Source: SYOC01 sp964441775 (lineage in GTDB: Bacteria > Desulfobacterota > Binatia > Bin18). From it: a stretch of DNA of 64,000 nucleotides. The notes under the pieces were generated by a model. The model made no database searches. It was not told the origin of the DNA and saw nothing but the letters and a program-made list of their open reading frames with translations. The stretch lies in the NCBI GenBank assembly GCA_964441775.1, contig CAYTVL010000014.1, positions 60,568 to 124,567 of the forward strand, given 5' to 3'. The position numbers and the translations under genes were made by a program. Below are positions 51,377 through 60,400 of the stretch, in pieces (position 1 is the first letter of the stretch; each line of letters starts with the position of its first letter).

Positions 51377-52177
51377 TCAGCCAATCTTTGCAGCTTGTCC
51401 GCCATCGACGGGGAGAATCACGCCGGTAATAAACTTCGCTTCGTCGGAGTTCAAGAACAAAGCGGCGTGAGCAATGTCCCAGCCTGTGCCCATCTTGGCG
51501 TTGAGCGGTACAATCGCATCCCGTTCTTTGCGCAGTTGCTCTTTGGAAATGCCGCGCGCTTTGGAAATCCCTTCAATCGCCATCGGCGTATCCATAAGCC
51601 CCGGCATGATGCAGTTCACGCGGATGCCGTATTTCGCATTGGACAGCGCCAGTTGGTTGGTGATGGCATTCACGCCAGCTTTGGAGGTTTTGTAGGCAAG
51701 AATACCCACGTTACAGACGGCGGCAACCGAGGAGATGTTGAGAATCGCGCCGCCCTGTTGCCCGCGCATGATGGGGATTACATGCTTGCAGGGCATGATC
51801 ACGCTTTTCATGTTGACGGCCAAGATGCGGTCCCATGCTTCTTCAGTGACTTGATTCAAGCCTCCGTCGTTGTCGCCAATGCCAACATTGTTATGGAGAA
51901 TGTCGATGCGGCCAAACCGTTGCACGCAAGCCTCAGCTACTTTTTTACAATCGTCACCTTTCGTGGCGTCCGCCTGCAAAGCGATTGCTTCGCCGCTTTC
52001 TTTCGTGATCATCTGACAGGTGTCTTCCGCCGAATTGAGCCGATAATCGACGACCATGACCTTCGCGCCTTCCCGTGCATACAAGATCGCCGAGGCCCGC
52101 CCATTGCCGATCGTGTCACCCGGTGTTTGCCCCGCGCCCATGACAACGGCAATTTTGCCTTTGAGTCGGTCTCCCAT
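51377..52177 (-). CDS. SDR family oxidoreductase
   Basis: 266 residues. Cofactor site GAGQTPGDTIGNG is a non-standard variant of TGxxxGxG (insertion in the glycine loop); NNVG at 95-98 region, catalytic SSV and YKTSKAGVNA (Tyr-x3-Lys), and the C-terminal FITGVILPVDGG. AAAAGGAGAATTTTATG start. It leads a minus-strand set followed by CMD-like and LLM genes in the same orientation. Substrate unknown. Confidence 0.85.
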   Translation of the reverse strand: MGDRLKGKIAVVMGAGQTPGDTIGNGRASAILYAREGAKVMVVDYRLNSAEDTCQMITKESGEAIALQADATKGDDCKKVAEACVQRFGRIDILHNNVGIGDNDGGLNQVTEEAWDRILAVNMKSVIMPCKHVIPIMRGQQGGAILNISSVAAVCNVGILAYKTSKAGVNAITNQLALSNAKYGIRVNCIMPGLMDTPMAIEGISKARGISKEQLRKERDAIVPLNAKMGTGWDIAHAALFLNSDEAKFITGVILPVDGGQAAKIG

Positions 52178-52201
52178 AAAATTCTCCTTTTACTGACATA
52201 G

Positions 52202-52269
52202 CCCCTCACTCGCAGCCGCTAAAGCGTCTGCTGCCCTCTCCCCTCAGGGGAAAGGGTAAGGGTGAGGGG
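52202..52269. repeat. Palindromic repeat in the leader of the SDR/CMD region
   Basis: CCCCTCAC (52202-52209) and GTGAGGGG (52262-52269) enclose a CCCCTCAGGGG palindrome (52240-52250). This CCCTCACCCT...TCCCC type is a widespread intergenic palindromic repeat. It lies between the SDR start and the end of the next gene on the same strand. Confidence 0.6.
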
Positions 52270-52282
52270 AAGGAACCTCATC

Positions 52283-52846
52283 TCACGTATTCTCAAATGA
52301 CGTGGTCAGTCCTGCATCAAGCTGCACGCCGAGCGTGTTAAGCGCCATCGACACCAGGTTGTACTGCCCCACTGCAAACACGATGTCCATAAGTTGCTGT
52401 ACGTTGTAGTGTTTGCTGAGCCCCTGCCAGGTCGCTTCGCTGATAAAGGCGTCTTTGTGTAATTCGTCGGTCGCTTTCAACAAAAGAACATCGCGCTCGC
52501 CCCAGCCTTTCGCCGTGGGACCGACCTTGATGCGATGGACTTCCTCGTCGGTGAGCCCCGATTGTTTGCCGATGCGGACATGCTGCGCCCACTCGTATTC
52601 TGCTTCACATAACCAACCGATTCGCAAAATCACCAGTTCGCGTTCGCGCGCCGGCACGGTCGACTTGAAGAGGACATGATTGCCAAACACCAGCCAGCGA
52701 CGCATCAAATCTGGATGATGCGCCAACGTCTTGAAGATGTTGGGCACTTCACCTTGCCCGACTTTGATTTCTCGGAGTGTGTTCTTAACGGCATCGCTCC
52801 ATTGCGATTCCGGTAATGGTTCGAGTCGAGGTTTACTAATTTTCAT
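52283..52846 (-). CDS. Carboxymuconolactone decarboxylase-like (AhpD-fold) protein
   Basis: 187 residues with the CMD/AhpD helical pattern: ELVILRIGWLCEAEYEWAQHVRIGKQSGLTDEEVHRI. The usual redox CxxC is replaced by CEAEYEWAQH (E-x2-W-x2-H), as in non-redox members of the family. Located 11 nt before the LLM gene on the same strand with no spacer room, so likely co-transcribed. Function unassigned. Confidence 0.82.
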   Translation of the reverse strand: MKISKPRLEPLPESQWSDAVKNTLREIKVGQGEVPNIFKTLAHHPDLMRRWLVFGNHVLFKSTVPARERELVILRIGWLCEAEYEWAQHVRIGKQSGLTDEEVHRIKVGPTAKGWGERDVLLLKATDELHKDAFISEATWQGLSKHYNVQQLMDIVFAVGQYNLVSMALNTLGVQLDAGLTTSFENT

Positions 52847-52857
52847 GGCTGCTCCTT

Positions 52858-53982
52858 TTAGGCGTATTTTTTCTTGAAATAAGGAATCACGTATTTGCCG
52901 AACAGATCGATAGCGTGCATGGTCTTCTCATGCGGGAGCGCCCAGAACTGCATCATGCACAGAAACAGATCGAGATTGGCGGCTTGTTGTGTACGCTCGA
53001 TTTGTTTGATGCACGTATCCGGATTACCCACGACGCACATGCCATTGTCGATCAGGAATTGCAGATTGACTTTACGCGGATCAAGCCCTTCGTATTCTTT
53101 GATCTCGCGGTTGCGGTCCGCAGCGACCTCCTCAGGGGTGCGCCCGCTCTTCCTCGCCTCAAGGACAGGCGTGGTCACCTGGAGCGTCGTCCCCACATAC
53201 GACATGAAGGACCGCTCCGCCTCTTCCTGCGCCTGTTTGTCCGTGTCGGCGCAATGAACGAGGGCGAACGCCCCGGCCTTGTTATTGACGAAAGCTCCAG
53301 GAGGGTTAGCGGTTTTGATGGCGTCGCGATACATCTGCACGCGATGACCAAGCTCTTCCGGCGAAACTAATAGGGTGAACGATAGCAGGCCAAGTCCTTT
53401 CTGTCCGGCGACGACATGCGTTTCCTTGCTCGTGCTTGCCACCCAAATCGGCGGATGTGGTTTCTGGATCGGCATTGGCACCACTGTGCGTTCAGGAATA
53501 TTGAAATACTTCCCCTGGTGCGAGAACGTGCCGTCTTTGCTCTTCCAGATGGTGGTGATGATGTCAAGCGCTTCTTCCCAGCGTGCGCGGGTTTCCGTGT
53601 GAGGAATGCCGAACCCACCCAGTTCCTGCACGGTGATCGAACGACCCGTGCCCATCTCCACGCGACCGTGACTGAGAATATCGAGCGTCGCGACGCGTTC
53701 GGCGACGCGCACCGGGTGATTGTACGGGAAGGGCAGGAGCACCACGCCGTGGCCAATACGGATCTTCGAGGTGCGCTGACTGACGGCGCCGTAGATCACC
53801 TCTGGCGCTGAGGCATGTGCAAACCCCGGCTGAAAATGATGCTCGACAGTCCAGAACGAATCAAAGCCCGCTTGTTCCGCCGCCACCACTTGATCTAACA
53901 CTTGGTGGAAGACTTGGTACTCGCGCTCTCGATGCTTGAGTGGACTGGCGACTTGAATCTCGTAAAAGATGCCAATGTCCAT
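52858..53982 (-). CDS. LLM class flavin-dependent oxidoreductase
   Basis: 374 residues, luciferase-like: GFDSFWTVEHHFQPGFAHASAPEV, RIGHGVVLLPFPYNHPVRVAERVATLDILSHGRVEMGTGRS and PHPPIWVASTS. The EHHF-type and GRVEMGTGRS motifs are typical of FMN/FMNH2-dependent two-component monooxygenases. AAAGGAGGAACGTC before the ATG. Lies upstream of the CMD-like and SDR genes; possibly a shared degradation route. A flavin reductase is not adjacent. Confidence 0.88.
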   Translation of the reverse strand: MDIGIFYEIQVASPLKHREREYQVFHQVLDQVVAAEQAGFDSFWTVEHHFQPGFAHASAPEVIYGAVSQRTSKIRIGHGVVLLPFPYNHPVRVAERVATLDILSHGRVEMGTGRSITVQELGGFGIPHTETRARWEEALDIITTIWKSKDGTFSHQGKYFNIPERTVVPMPIQKPHPPIWVASTSKETHVVAGQKGLGLLSFTLLVSPEELGHRVQMYRDAIKTANPPGAFVNNKAGAFALVHCADTDKQAQEEAERSFMSYVGTTLQVTTPVLEARKSGRTPEEVAADRNREIKEYEGLDPRKVNLQFLIDNGMCVVGNPDTCIKQIERTQQAANLDLFLCMMQFWALPHEKTMHAIDLFGKYVIPYFKKKYA

Positions 53983-54125
53983 GACGTTCCTCCTTTTTTC
54001 CTGATTGGAGCCGAAGTAACTGCATCGTCCCCGTCCTCTTTATGCTTGAACTTCCCTATTCTTGCAACGTGGCGCAGGAAGCGAAGAAAGTATGGTATAA
54101 CCTAGACTAATCGAGGGGCGACACT

Positions 54126-54650
54126 ATGCACTATTTTTTCGCGCGTGCGACCAGGCATCCTGAGATGGACGTGCGGCTGCACGAAGCCGGGGCGCGCTGG
54201 GAGACCTTGGTCCATAACAACAATGCGCTTTCGGTCAACGAGCTGGAGGCTCTGTACCCGACCGTGGGCCCCGACGTAGATATTCCTCAAGAATGGGCGG
54301 CGTGCTTTTATCTGCTTGCGTATGCTGACCAAGTCATGCTGGCCTTCGCCTGGTTGCATTGGTGGCAGCACTCTCGGGAAGAAGAGCCGGGTTTTGCCGG
54401 TTGGCTTCTCAAAGGGCCAGGGTTCGCTCTTAATCATCTTTCCCTACTCAATGTTCTGACCCGCGACCGCAATGGCGTGCTGAGTATTTTGCACGGTTTT
54501 CTCGAAGCCATTCTCGAACAGGCGGGAGACTGGAACGGTGATCGCGTGCAGGGGCAGAAAATCGTGGAGCTTTTAGCAAAACTCGATTTGGAATATTACT
54601 ATAACATCCACGATCGAGAATTGTGGCCAGCGGTGTTGCAACTGCTGTAG
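54126..54650 (+). CDS. Hypothetical protein
   Basis: 174 residues, no domain recognised. Trp- and aromatic-rich helical segments (EWAACFYLLAYADQVMLAFAWLHWWQHSREE, FALNHLSLLNVLTRDRNGVLSILHGFLEAILE) but no clear signal or membrane helix. It ends 6 nt before the opposing MFS gene. Isolated on the plus strand between two minus-strand clusters; no job can be inferred from neighbours. Confidence 0.6.
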   Translation: MHYFFARATRHPEMDVRLHEAGARWETLVHNNNALSVNELEALYPTVGPDVDIPQEWAACFYLLAYADQVMLAFAWLHWWQHSREEEPGFAGWLLKGPGFALNHLSLLNVLTRDRNGVLSILHGFLEAILEQAGDWNGDRVQGQKIVELLAKLDLEYYYNIHDRELWPAVLQLL

Positions 54651-54656
54651 CGTGAG

Positions 54657-55928
54657 TTAATGCCCCAACGAGTGTCCGAGTCGCGGTTCTTTTTTCAGTT
54701 CCAGCTCAACGGCAAATTCAAGTGGACGCACCGGCACCAAGAGTCCAAGTACGAGCGCGCCGAGCAGACAGCCTGTCGCCGCCGTATAAAACGGAAGAGA
54801 CCAGTCTTGGGTTCGTTCCACTAAAAATCCCGCCACCATTGGACTGAAGAATCCACCGAAATTCCCGCCGAAGTTCATAATGCTGGCGATCGAACCGGCA
54901 AGGCGCGTGTTCATTTCGACTGGAATACTCCAGAAGGCGACCAATCCTAAAGTTGTCAACAGCATAAACACCGCAAACGCCAGCACGGCGGTCATAGGCG
55001 ACTCAATAATTGCGGCAATGGCGAGAAAAGGCGCGGAGACCGCGATCGAAGTCGCGGGAATTCCTTTGCGCGCCCAGGCCACGGATACGCCTTTTTTCGT
55101 CAACCAGTCCGAGAGCGCTCCACCGCCCAGCACGCCAATCAAACCGCCAGTGACTGGCAACATACCAACGAAGCCCATCTGTTGAATGGTGTACCCGCGC
55201 GCTTTGACGAGATAGGTAGGCAGCCAGGCCACCACCATTGAGAGTCCATACGCCCAAAAGAAATAAGCGAGGGCGAGGGCGATGATTGCGGGGGTGCTCA
55301 ATAGTGCGCCGATCGGCACTTTGGGTTTTTCCGTGCGCCTTGATAGCGACTCTTCCGCAACGGGTGGACGATCGGAGCCAAACCCGAGCCACAACGCAAT
55401 CCATAAAAACCCAACAATGGCGTTAAAGTAGAAAACTCCTTTCCACGTGAAATGGGCAATGATCCATGTGGAGATGGGATAGGCGATCAGTTGTCCCGCA
55501 TAGATGCCGGACAGGCTGATCATCTGCGCAATGCCCAATTCACTCTTTGTTACCCAGCGCGAGTTGATGACCGTGGCGGCTGGCAAACTGACCGCCTCGC
55601 AGGCGCCGACGAGAAAGCGTAAGGAGAGCATCAAGAGAAACGCGTAGCGCCCCAGCGGTGTGAGCAAGGTAAAGAGCGACCAGCCGAAACACGCGACCGC
55701 TAGTAGCATTTTGGGGCTGCGGGTGTCGGCCAGCAGGCCACTGGGAATCATGAACAGGGCGTAGCCGCACACAAACGCAGAAAACACCACGCCAAACCAG
55801 GCCGTGTCCCACCCCAATTCCGGCATCATGACCGGCGCCGTGATCGAGATGTTGACACGGTCAATATAGTTCACCAACGAGAGGAGAAAGAGCAGCAGGA
55901 GAATGGTATAGCGTGGCGGCCAGCGCAT
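54657..55928 (-). CDS. Major facilitator superfamily transporter
   Basis: 423 residues, 12 predicted membrane segments. ACS-like signatures: MRWPPRYTILLLLFLLSLVNYIDRVNISITAPVM and FFWAYGLSMVVAWLPTYLVKARG, MGFVGMLPVTGGLIGVLGGGALSDWL. This group imports organic anions such as hexuronates and related acids. It is followed on the same strand (after an intergenic hairpin) by a CoA transferase gene, which suggests transport plus CoA activation of a carboxylic acid. Confidence 0.88.
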   Translation of the reverse strand: MRWPPRYTILLLLFLLSLVNYIDRVNISITAPVMMPELGWDTAWFGVVFSAFVCGYALFMIPSGLLADTRSPKMLLAVACFGWSLFTLLTPLGRYAFLLMLSLRFLVGACEAVSLPAATVINSRWVTKSELGIAQMISLSGIYAGQLIAYPISTWIIAHFTWKGVFYFNAIVGFLWIALWLGFGSDRPPVAEESLSRRTEKPKVPIGALLSTPAIIALALAYFFWAYGLSMVVAWLPTYLVKARGYTIQQMGFVGMLPVTGGLIGVLGGGALSDWLTKKGVSVAWARKGIPATSIAVSAPFLAIAAIIESPMTAVLAFAVFMLLTTLGLVAFWSIPVEMNTRLAGSIASIMNFGGNFGGFFSPMVAGFLVERTQDWSLPFYTAATGCLLGALVLGLLVPVRPLEFAVELELKKEPRLGHSLGH

Positions 55929-55977
55929 GATAGGTCATCCTTTCGGCTTGGAGGCGCACATCGGAGAATTCGTCAGG

Positions 55978-56058
55978 CTGAAACGGAGAGACGGAGAGAG
56001 AACGCGGGGTTTTTTCTTCTCCCACTCTCCCCGTCTCCGGTTCTCCGGTTCCGTTCAG
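55978..56058. repeat. Heptad-type inverted repeat between MFS and CoA-transferase genes
   Basis: A left arm (55978 on, CTGAAACGGAGAGACGGAGAG) and right arm (56025-56058, ending CCGGTTCCGTTCAG) are built of 7-bp-like units (ACGGAGA, GAACCGG, GAGACGG) and are imperfectly complementary. The palindrome resembles the other heptad hairpins in this window. Confidence 0.65.
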
Positions 56059-56072
56059 TCGAATGGAAGTCT

Positions 56073-57287
56073 TTAGATAACTTCCCTTTCTTTCAGCTCA
56101 GCGACCTCTTCCCACGAATAACCGAGAGTATCGACGAGCACCTGCTCCGTGTGTTCGCCAAATTCCGGGGCCGGTCCTTTGGGATTTGCTGGCGTTTCAC
56201 TGTAAATAATGGGATGTCCCACGATTTTACTTGGCCCCCAACTTGGGTGCTCGTAATCAACGACATAGTCGTTCGCCAGCATTTGGGAATCATTCGGTAG
56301 ATCGTTGATATTGTTCACAATGGTGTAGATGAAATCGCCGCCGGCTTTAAGGATCTTCATCCACTCATCACGCGGCTTCGAGGCGAAAATTTTATCGATA
56401 ATAGCAATGAGTTCTCTGCAGTTTTTGCCGCGTGCGCGCATGCTCGCAAAGCGTTCGTCTTTTTCCAATTCAGAAATGCCGACGGCCCTGCAGAAGTCCG
56501 GCCAGTACCGGTCGGCTTGCGGCATGGCGAAGCACACCCACTTATCATCCTGACACTTGTAATGATTCCACAGCGGATTGGCCGCTTCGGTGCGATAGAA
56601 ACGCTTAAATTCTTTCCCCAGGGTCAGGCGGCACGAGAGATTGAGCCCTTGCAGCATCATCATGCTGCCAAGGTGCGACGTGTTGACTTCCTGGCCCATG
56701 CCGTGCCGTTCGCGCGCCAGCAAGGCAACGATAATGCCTTGGGCCAGCATGATCGCGCCCATCTGGTCGGCAATGCCGCCGGTGATGTTCTGCGGAACCA
56801 TGTCCGGCTCGCCCACGGCGGTCATGATGCCCGAACGGGCCAGCCCCATGTAATCGAACGACGGCTCGCCCGCGTCCGGGCCGTTGGGACCATAGCCAGT
56901 GGCGCTCGCGTAGATTAGTTTCGGGTTGTATTTCAGCAGCGTTTGATAATCTAAACCAAGCTTGGCCGCCACGCCTTTACGGAAGTTCTGGGCGAAGACG
57001 TCGGACTTCTCGATCAGCTTATAAATGATCGCCTTCCCCTCGGGTTGTTTGAGATCGAGCGCGATGCTTTTTTTGTGGCGGTTATTCGCCTCGAAATAGT
57101 AGTTGCGTTTGTCACCGCCCGTGCCTACTCCGGCAATGCTCATGACGCCCCGGCCAGGGTCACCACCCACGCGCTCCTCAATTTTAATGATCTCCGCGCC
57201 CAGGTCGCCGAGCATCATGGTGGCGACCGGTCCTTGTTGCCAAATTGTCCAATCCAGCACACGAATGCCTTCGAGTGGCAGAGTCAT
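56073..57287 (-). CDS. CaiB/BaiF family CoA transferase
   Basis: 404 residues. GIRVLDWTIWQQGPVATMMLGDLGAEIIKIEERVGGDP at the N terminus and the catalytic Asp in NITGGIADQMGAIM define a family III CoA transferase. GGAGGGATGATC precedes the ATG. Third CaiB-type locus in the window; next to an MFS transporter. Confidence 0.9.
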   Translation of the reverse strand: MTLPLEGIRVLDWTIWQQGPVATMMLGDLGAEIIKIEERVGGDPGRGVMSIAGVGTGGDKRNYYFEANNRHKKSIALDLKQPEGKAIIYKLIEKSDVFAQNFRKGVAAKLGLDYQTLLKYNPKLIYASATGYGPNGPDAGEPSFDYMGLARSGIMTAVGEPDMVPQNITGGIADQMGAIMLAQGIIVALLARERHGMGQEVNTSHLGSMMMLQGLNLSCRLTLGKEFKRFYRTEAANPLWNHYKCQDDKWVCFAMPQADRYWPDFCRAVGISELEKDERFASMRARGKNCRELIAIIDKIFASKPRDEWMKILKAGGDFIYTIVNNINDLPNDSQMLANDYVVDYEHPSWGPSKIVGHPIIYSETPANPKGPAPEFGEHTEQVLVDTLGYSWEEVAELKEREVI

Positions 57288-57441
57288 AGATCATCCCTCC
57301 TTATTCACGTAGCCAACAAGCGGGACTCTACCACAAGATGGGGGAAAAACAAAAGTGTTCAGCGCGGCAATGTTCTTCTTGTACAGTAGCGGTAAAGCGC
57401 ATACATAGGGAAAGATTGTCAGAGGAGAGGAAGTGCAGCGC

Positions 57442-60400
57442 ATGAAGTTCTCCGAAATTGTGGCGCAGGCCAGCGCCTTGCTCCAACGCAAGGGACGCAT
57501 TACCTATCGTGCGCTTCAACGTGAATTGGCACTGGATGACGAGGCGTTGGAGGATCTCAAAAACGAATTGATCGACGCCGAACAAGTGGCGCGCGACGAG
57601 AACGGCAAGGTGTTGGTGTGGATTGGGGAAGAGAGTTTGGAGTCTGGTGTCCAAGAAAATCAAAAAGCAAAAGGCAAAAATCAAAAAGCAAAAATCCACA
57701 ATCTCCACCCCCTAGCCTCTAGCACCCAACCCCCAGCCGCTGAGCGGCGACAGTTGACCGTAATGTTCTGTGACCTGGTGGGTTCGACCGCATTGTCCAC
57801 TCAACTTGATCCGGAAGATTACCACGCGGTCGTGCAACAGTATCATCAGACTTGCGAGGCGGTGATTCAGCGCTACGGCGGCTTCGTGCCCCAGCATCTC
57901 GGCGATGGGTTGCTGGTCTACTTGGGCTACCCAGTGGCGCACGAAGATGATGCCCAGCGCGCAGTGCGCACGGCCTTAGGGATCGTCGAAGCGATTCAGG
58001 CCCTGTCTTTTCCGACCATTCAGTTACCGAAACCTTTGCAGGTGCGCATTGGCATTCACACTGGTCTTGTGGTCATCGGGGAAATTGGCGGCAGCGAGAA
58101 ACGTGAGATGCTGGCGCTGGGCGAGACGCCCAATCTCGCGGCCCGTGTACAAGGAGTAGCAGAACCCAATACGGTGGCCATGAGCGGGGTGACGCAGCGG
58201 CTGGTGCGGGGCTTGTTCGAGTGCCAGGAGTTGGGGACGCACGAGCTGAAAGGGTTCGCTGCCCCTGTGGTCATCTATCGCGTGGTCGGAGAGCGCGCCG
58301 CCCAGAGTCGCTTTGAGGCGGCGGTCAGCGCTGGATTAACCCCGCTGGTGGGGCGTGAGGAAGAACTCAGTGTCTTGCGTCAACGCTGGGCTCAAGCGAA
58401 GGAGGGCGTCGGGCAAGTGGTGCTAGTGAGTGGCGAGGCTGGAATTGGCAAATCCCGCTTGGTGCAAACGCTTAAGGAACAGGTCCTGGCCGAGGGCGCG
58501 ACCCGCATCGAGTTTCACTGCTCACCCTATCACCAGAACAGCGCACTCTATCCGATCATTGACCACCTCCAGCGCCTGCTCCAATGGACCCGTGAAGACA
58601 CACCTACTGTCAAGCTGGAGAAACTCCAGCTCACGCTGAACCGCTATCGCTTCCCCCAGGCCGAGACCTTCCCGCTCTTCGCGGCCCTGTTGTCCCTGCC
58701 GCATCCTGAAGACCACCCTCCCATCGCGGGCAGTCCACAAAAGCAGCGAGAGAAGACGCAGGCGGCGCTGGTGGCGTGGTTGGTCGAAGAAGCAGAGCAG
58801 CGACCAGTCTACATGGTTTGGGAAGACCTGCACTGGGCCGATCCTTCGACGTTGGAGGTGCTCACGCTCGTGCTGAAGCAAGTTCCCATCACACGGCTGT
58901 GTATCGTGCTGACGTTCCGTCCAGAGTTTGTTCCGCCGTGGGGCTCGCGTTCGTACCTCACCCAACTCACGCTCAATCGCCTGGGACATGGGCAGGTAGA
59001 GACGATGATCGCACGGGTAGCGACAGGCACGTCGTTACCTGCCGAGGTTGTCGAGCAGATTCGGCTCAAGACCGATGGCGTGCCGTTGTTTGTCGAAGAG
59101 TTGACCAAATCGGTTGTAGAGTCCGCAGGGGCGCAGCATGCTGCGCCCCTGCTCCAGTTGGGAATTCCGGCCACGTTACAGGATGCCCTGATGGCGCGGC
59201 TCGATAGACTAGGCCCCGTCAAAGAAATCGCCCAACTGGGAGCAACCCTCGGGCGAGAGTTCAGCTATGAACTGCTTCACTCCGTCTCTAACCAAGCCGA
59301 AGGCAATTTGCAGAATGGGCTGCGGCAGTTAGTGGAGGCCGAGCTACTCTACCAGCGCGGTCTACCGCCGCAAGCGACCTATCTCTTCAAGCATGCGCTG
59401 ATTCAAGACACAGCCTATCAATCGTTATTGAAAAGCAAACGTCAGCAACTTCATCAACACATCGCCGAAGTGTTGGAAATGCAATTTGCAGAGACAAAAG
59501 AAACGCAGCCGGAACTGCTAGCCTATAATTACACGGAGGCGAAGCTCACCGAGCAAGCGATTCCTTACTGGCAAAAGGCAGGGCAGAGAGCTGCTCAACG
59601 CTCCGCCCATGTTGAGGCGGTTCGTCACCTCACGAAGGGGCTAGAGGTGTTGAAGACCTTGCCGGACACTCAGGATCGCGCCCAACAAGAACTCACCCTG
59701 CAAGTCGCTCTGGGTGCTGCTTTAGTCGCCGTTAAGGGATATACAGCCTCAGAGACAGAAAAAACTATTCTTCGGGCCCGAGCACTGAGTCAGCGGTTGG
59801 GCGAGACTCCCCAGCTCTTCCCTGTCCTATTTCAACTGTATGTGTTCTATCTTATGAAGCGGGAGTTACAGACAGCATATAATCTGGCGGAGCAGCTCTT
59901 GCGTCTGGCCCAAAGCGTACAAGATCTGTATCTCCTTTCACTCGCTCACGCAGCACTGGGATGCACCTTGTTCTGGCTCGGAGAGTTAACCTCGGCTCGG
60001 CCACACTTGGAGCAGGCAATTGCGCTCTATGATCCCCGGAAGCATCCTCGCTTGACCGTTGGTACTGCCGACCCCAGGGTGGATTGTCTCTCCTACGTCT
60101 CCTGGACTCTATGGGGTCTTGGCTATCCAGAGCAAGCCCTAAGGCGAAGCCAGGAGGCAGTAGCCTTAGCCGAAGAGTTAGCACATCCCTTTAGTCGAGC
60201 CTACGCCTTGGCGTGTGCTGCTCGACTTCATCAGTTTCGCCGGGAAATAGAGATCGTCCGAGAACAGACAGAAGTAGTGATCACGTTGTCAACTGAACAG
60301 GGATTTCCAACCTGGTTATCGGACGGGATAACGGTGCGGGGTTGGGTGTTGATTGAGCAAGGGCAAGTGGAAGAAGGCGTAGTACAGATGCAGCAAGGCT

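Noticed and set aside
51314..52201. Long plus-strand ORF (295 codons) opposite the SDR gene
   Set aside because: It is the antisense shadow of a clear SDR with all family motifs; composition has no known domain.
57648..57735. Possible CRISPR-like array (regular short repeats)
   Set aside because: Units are 7 bp without spacers and in frame with a protein; not a CRISPR array.
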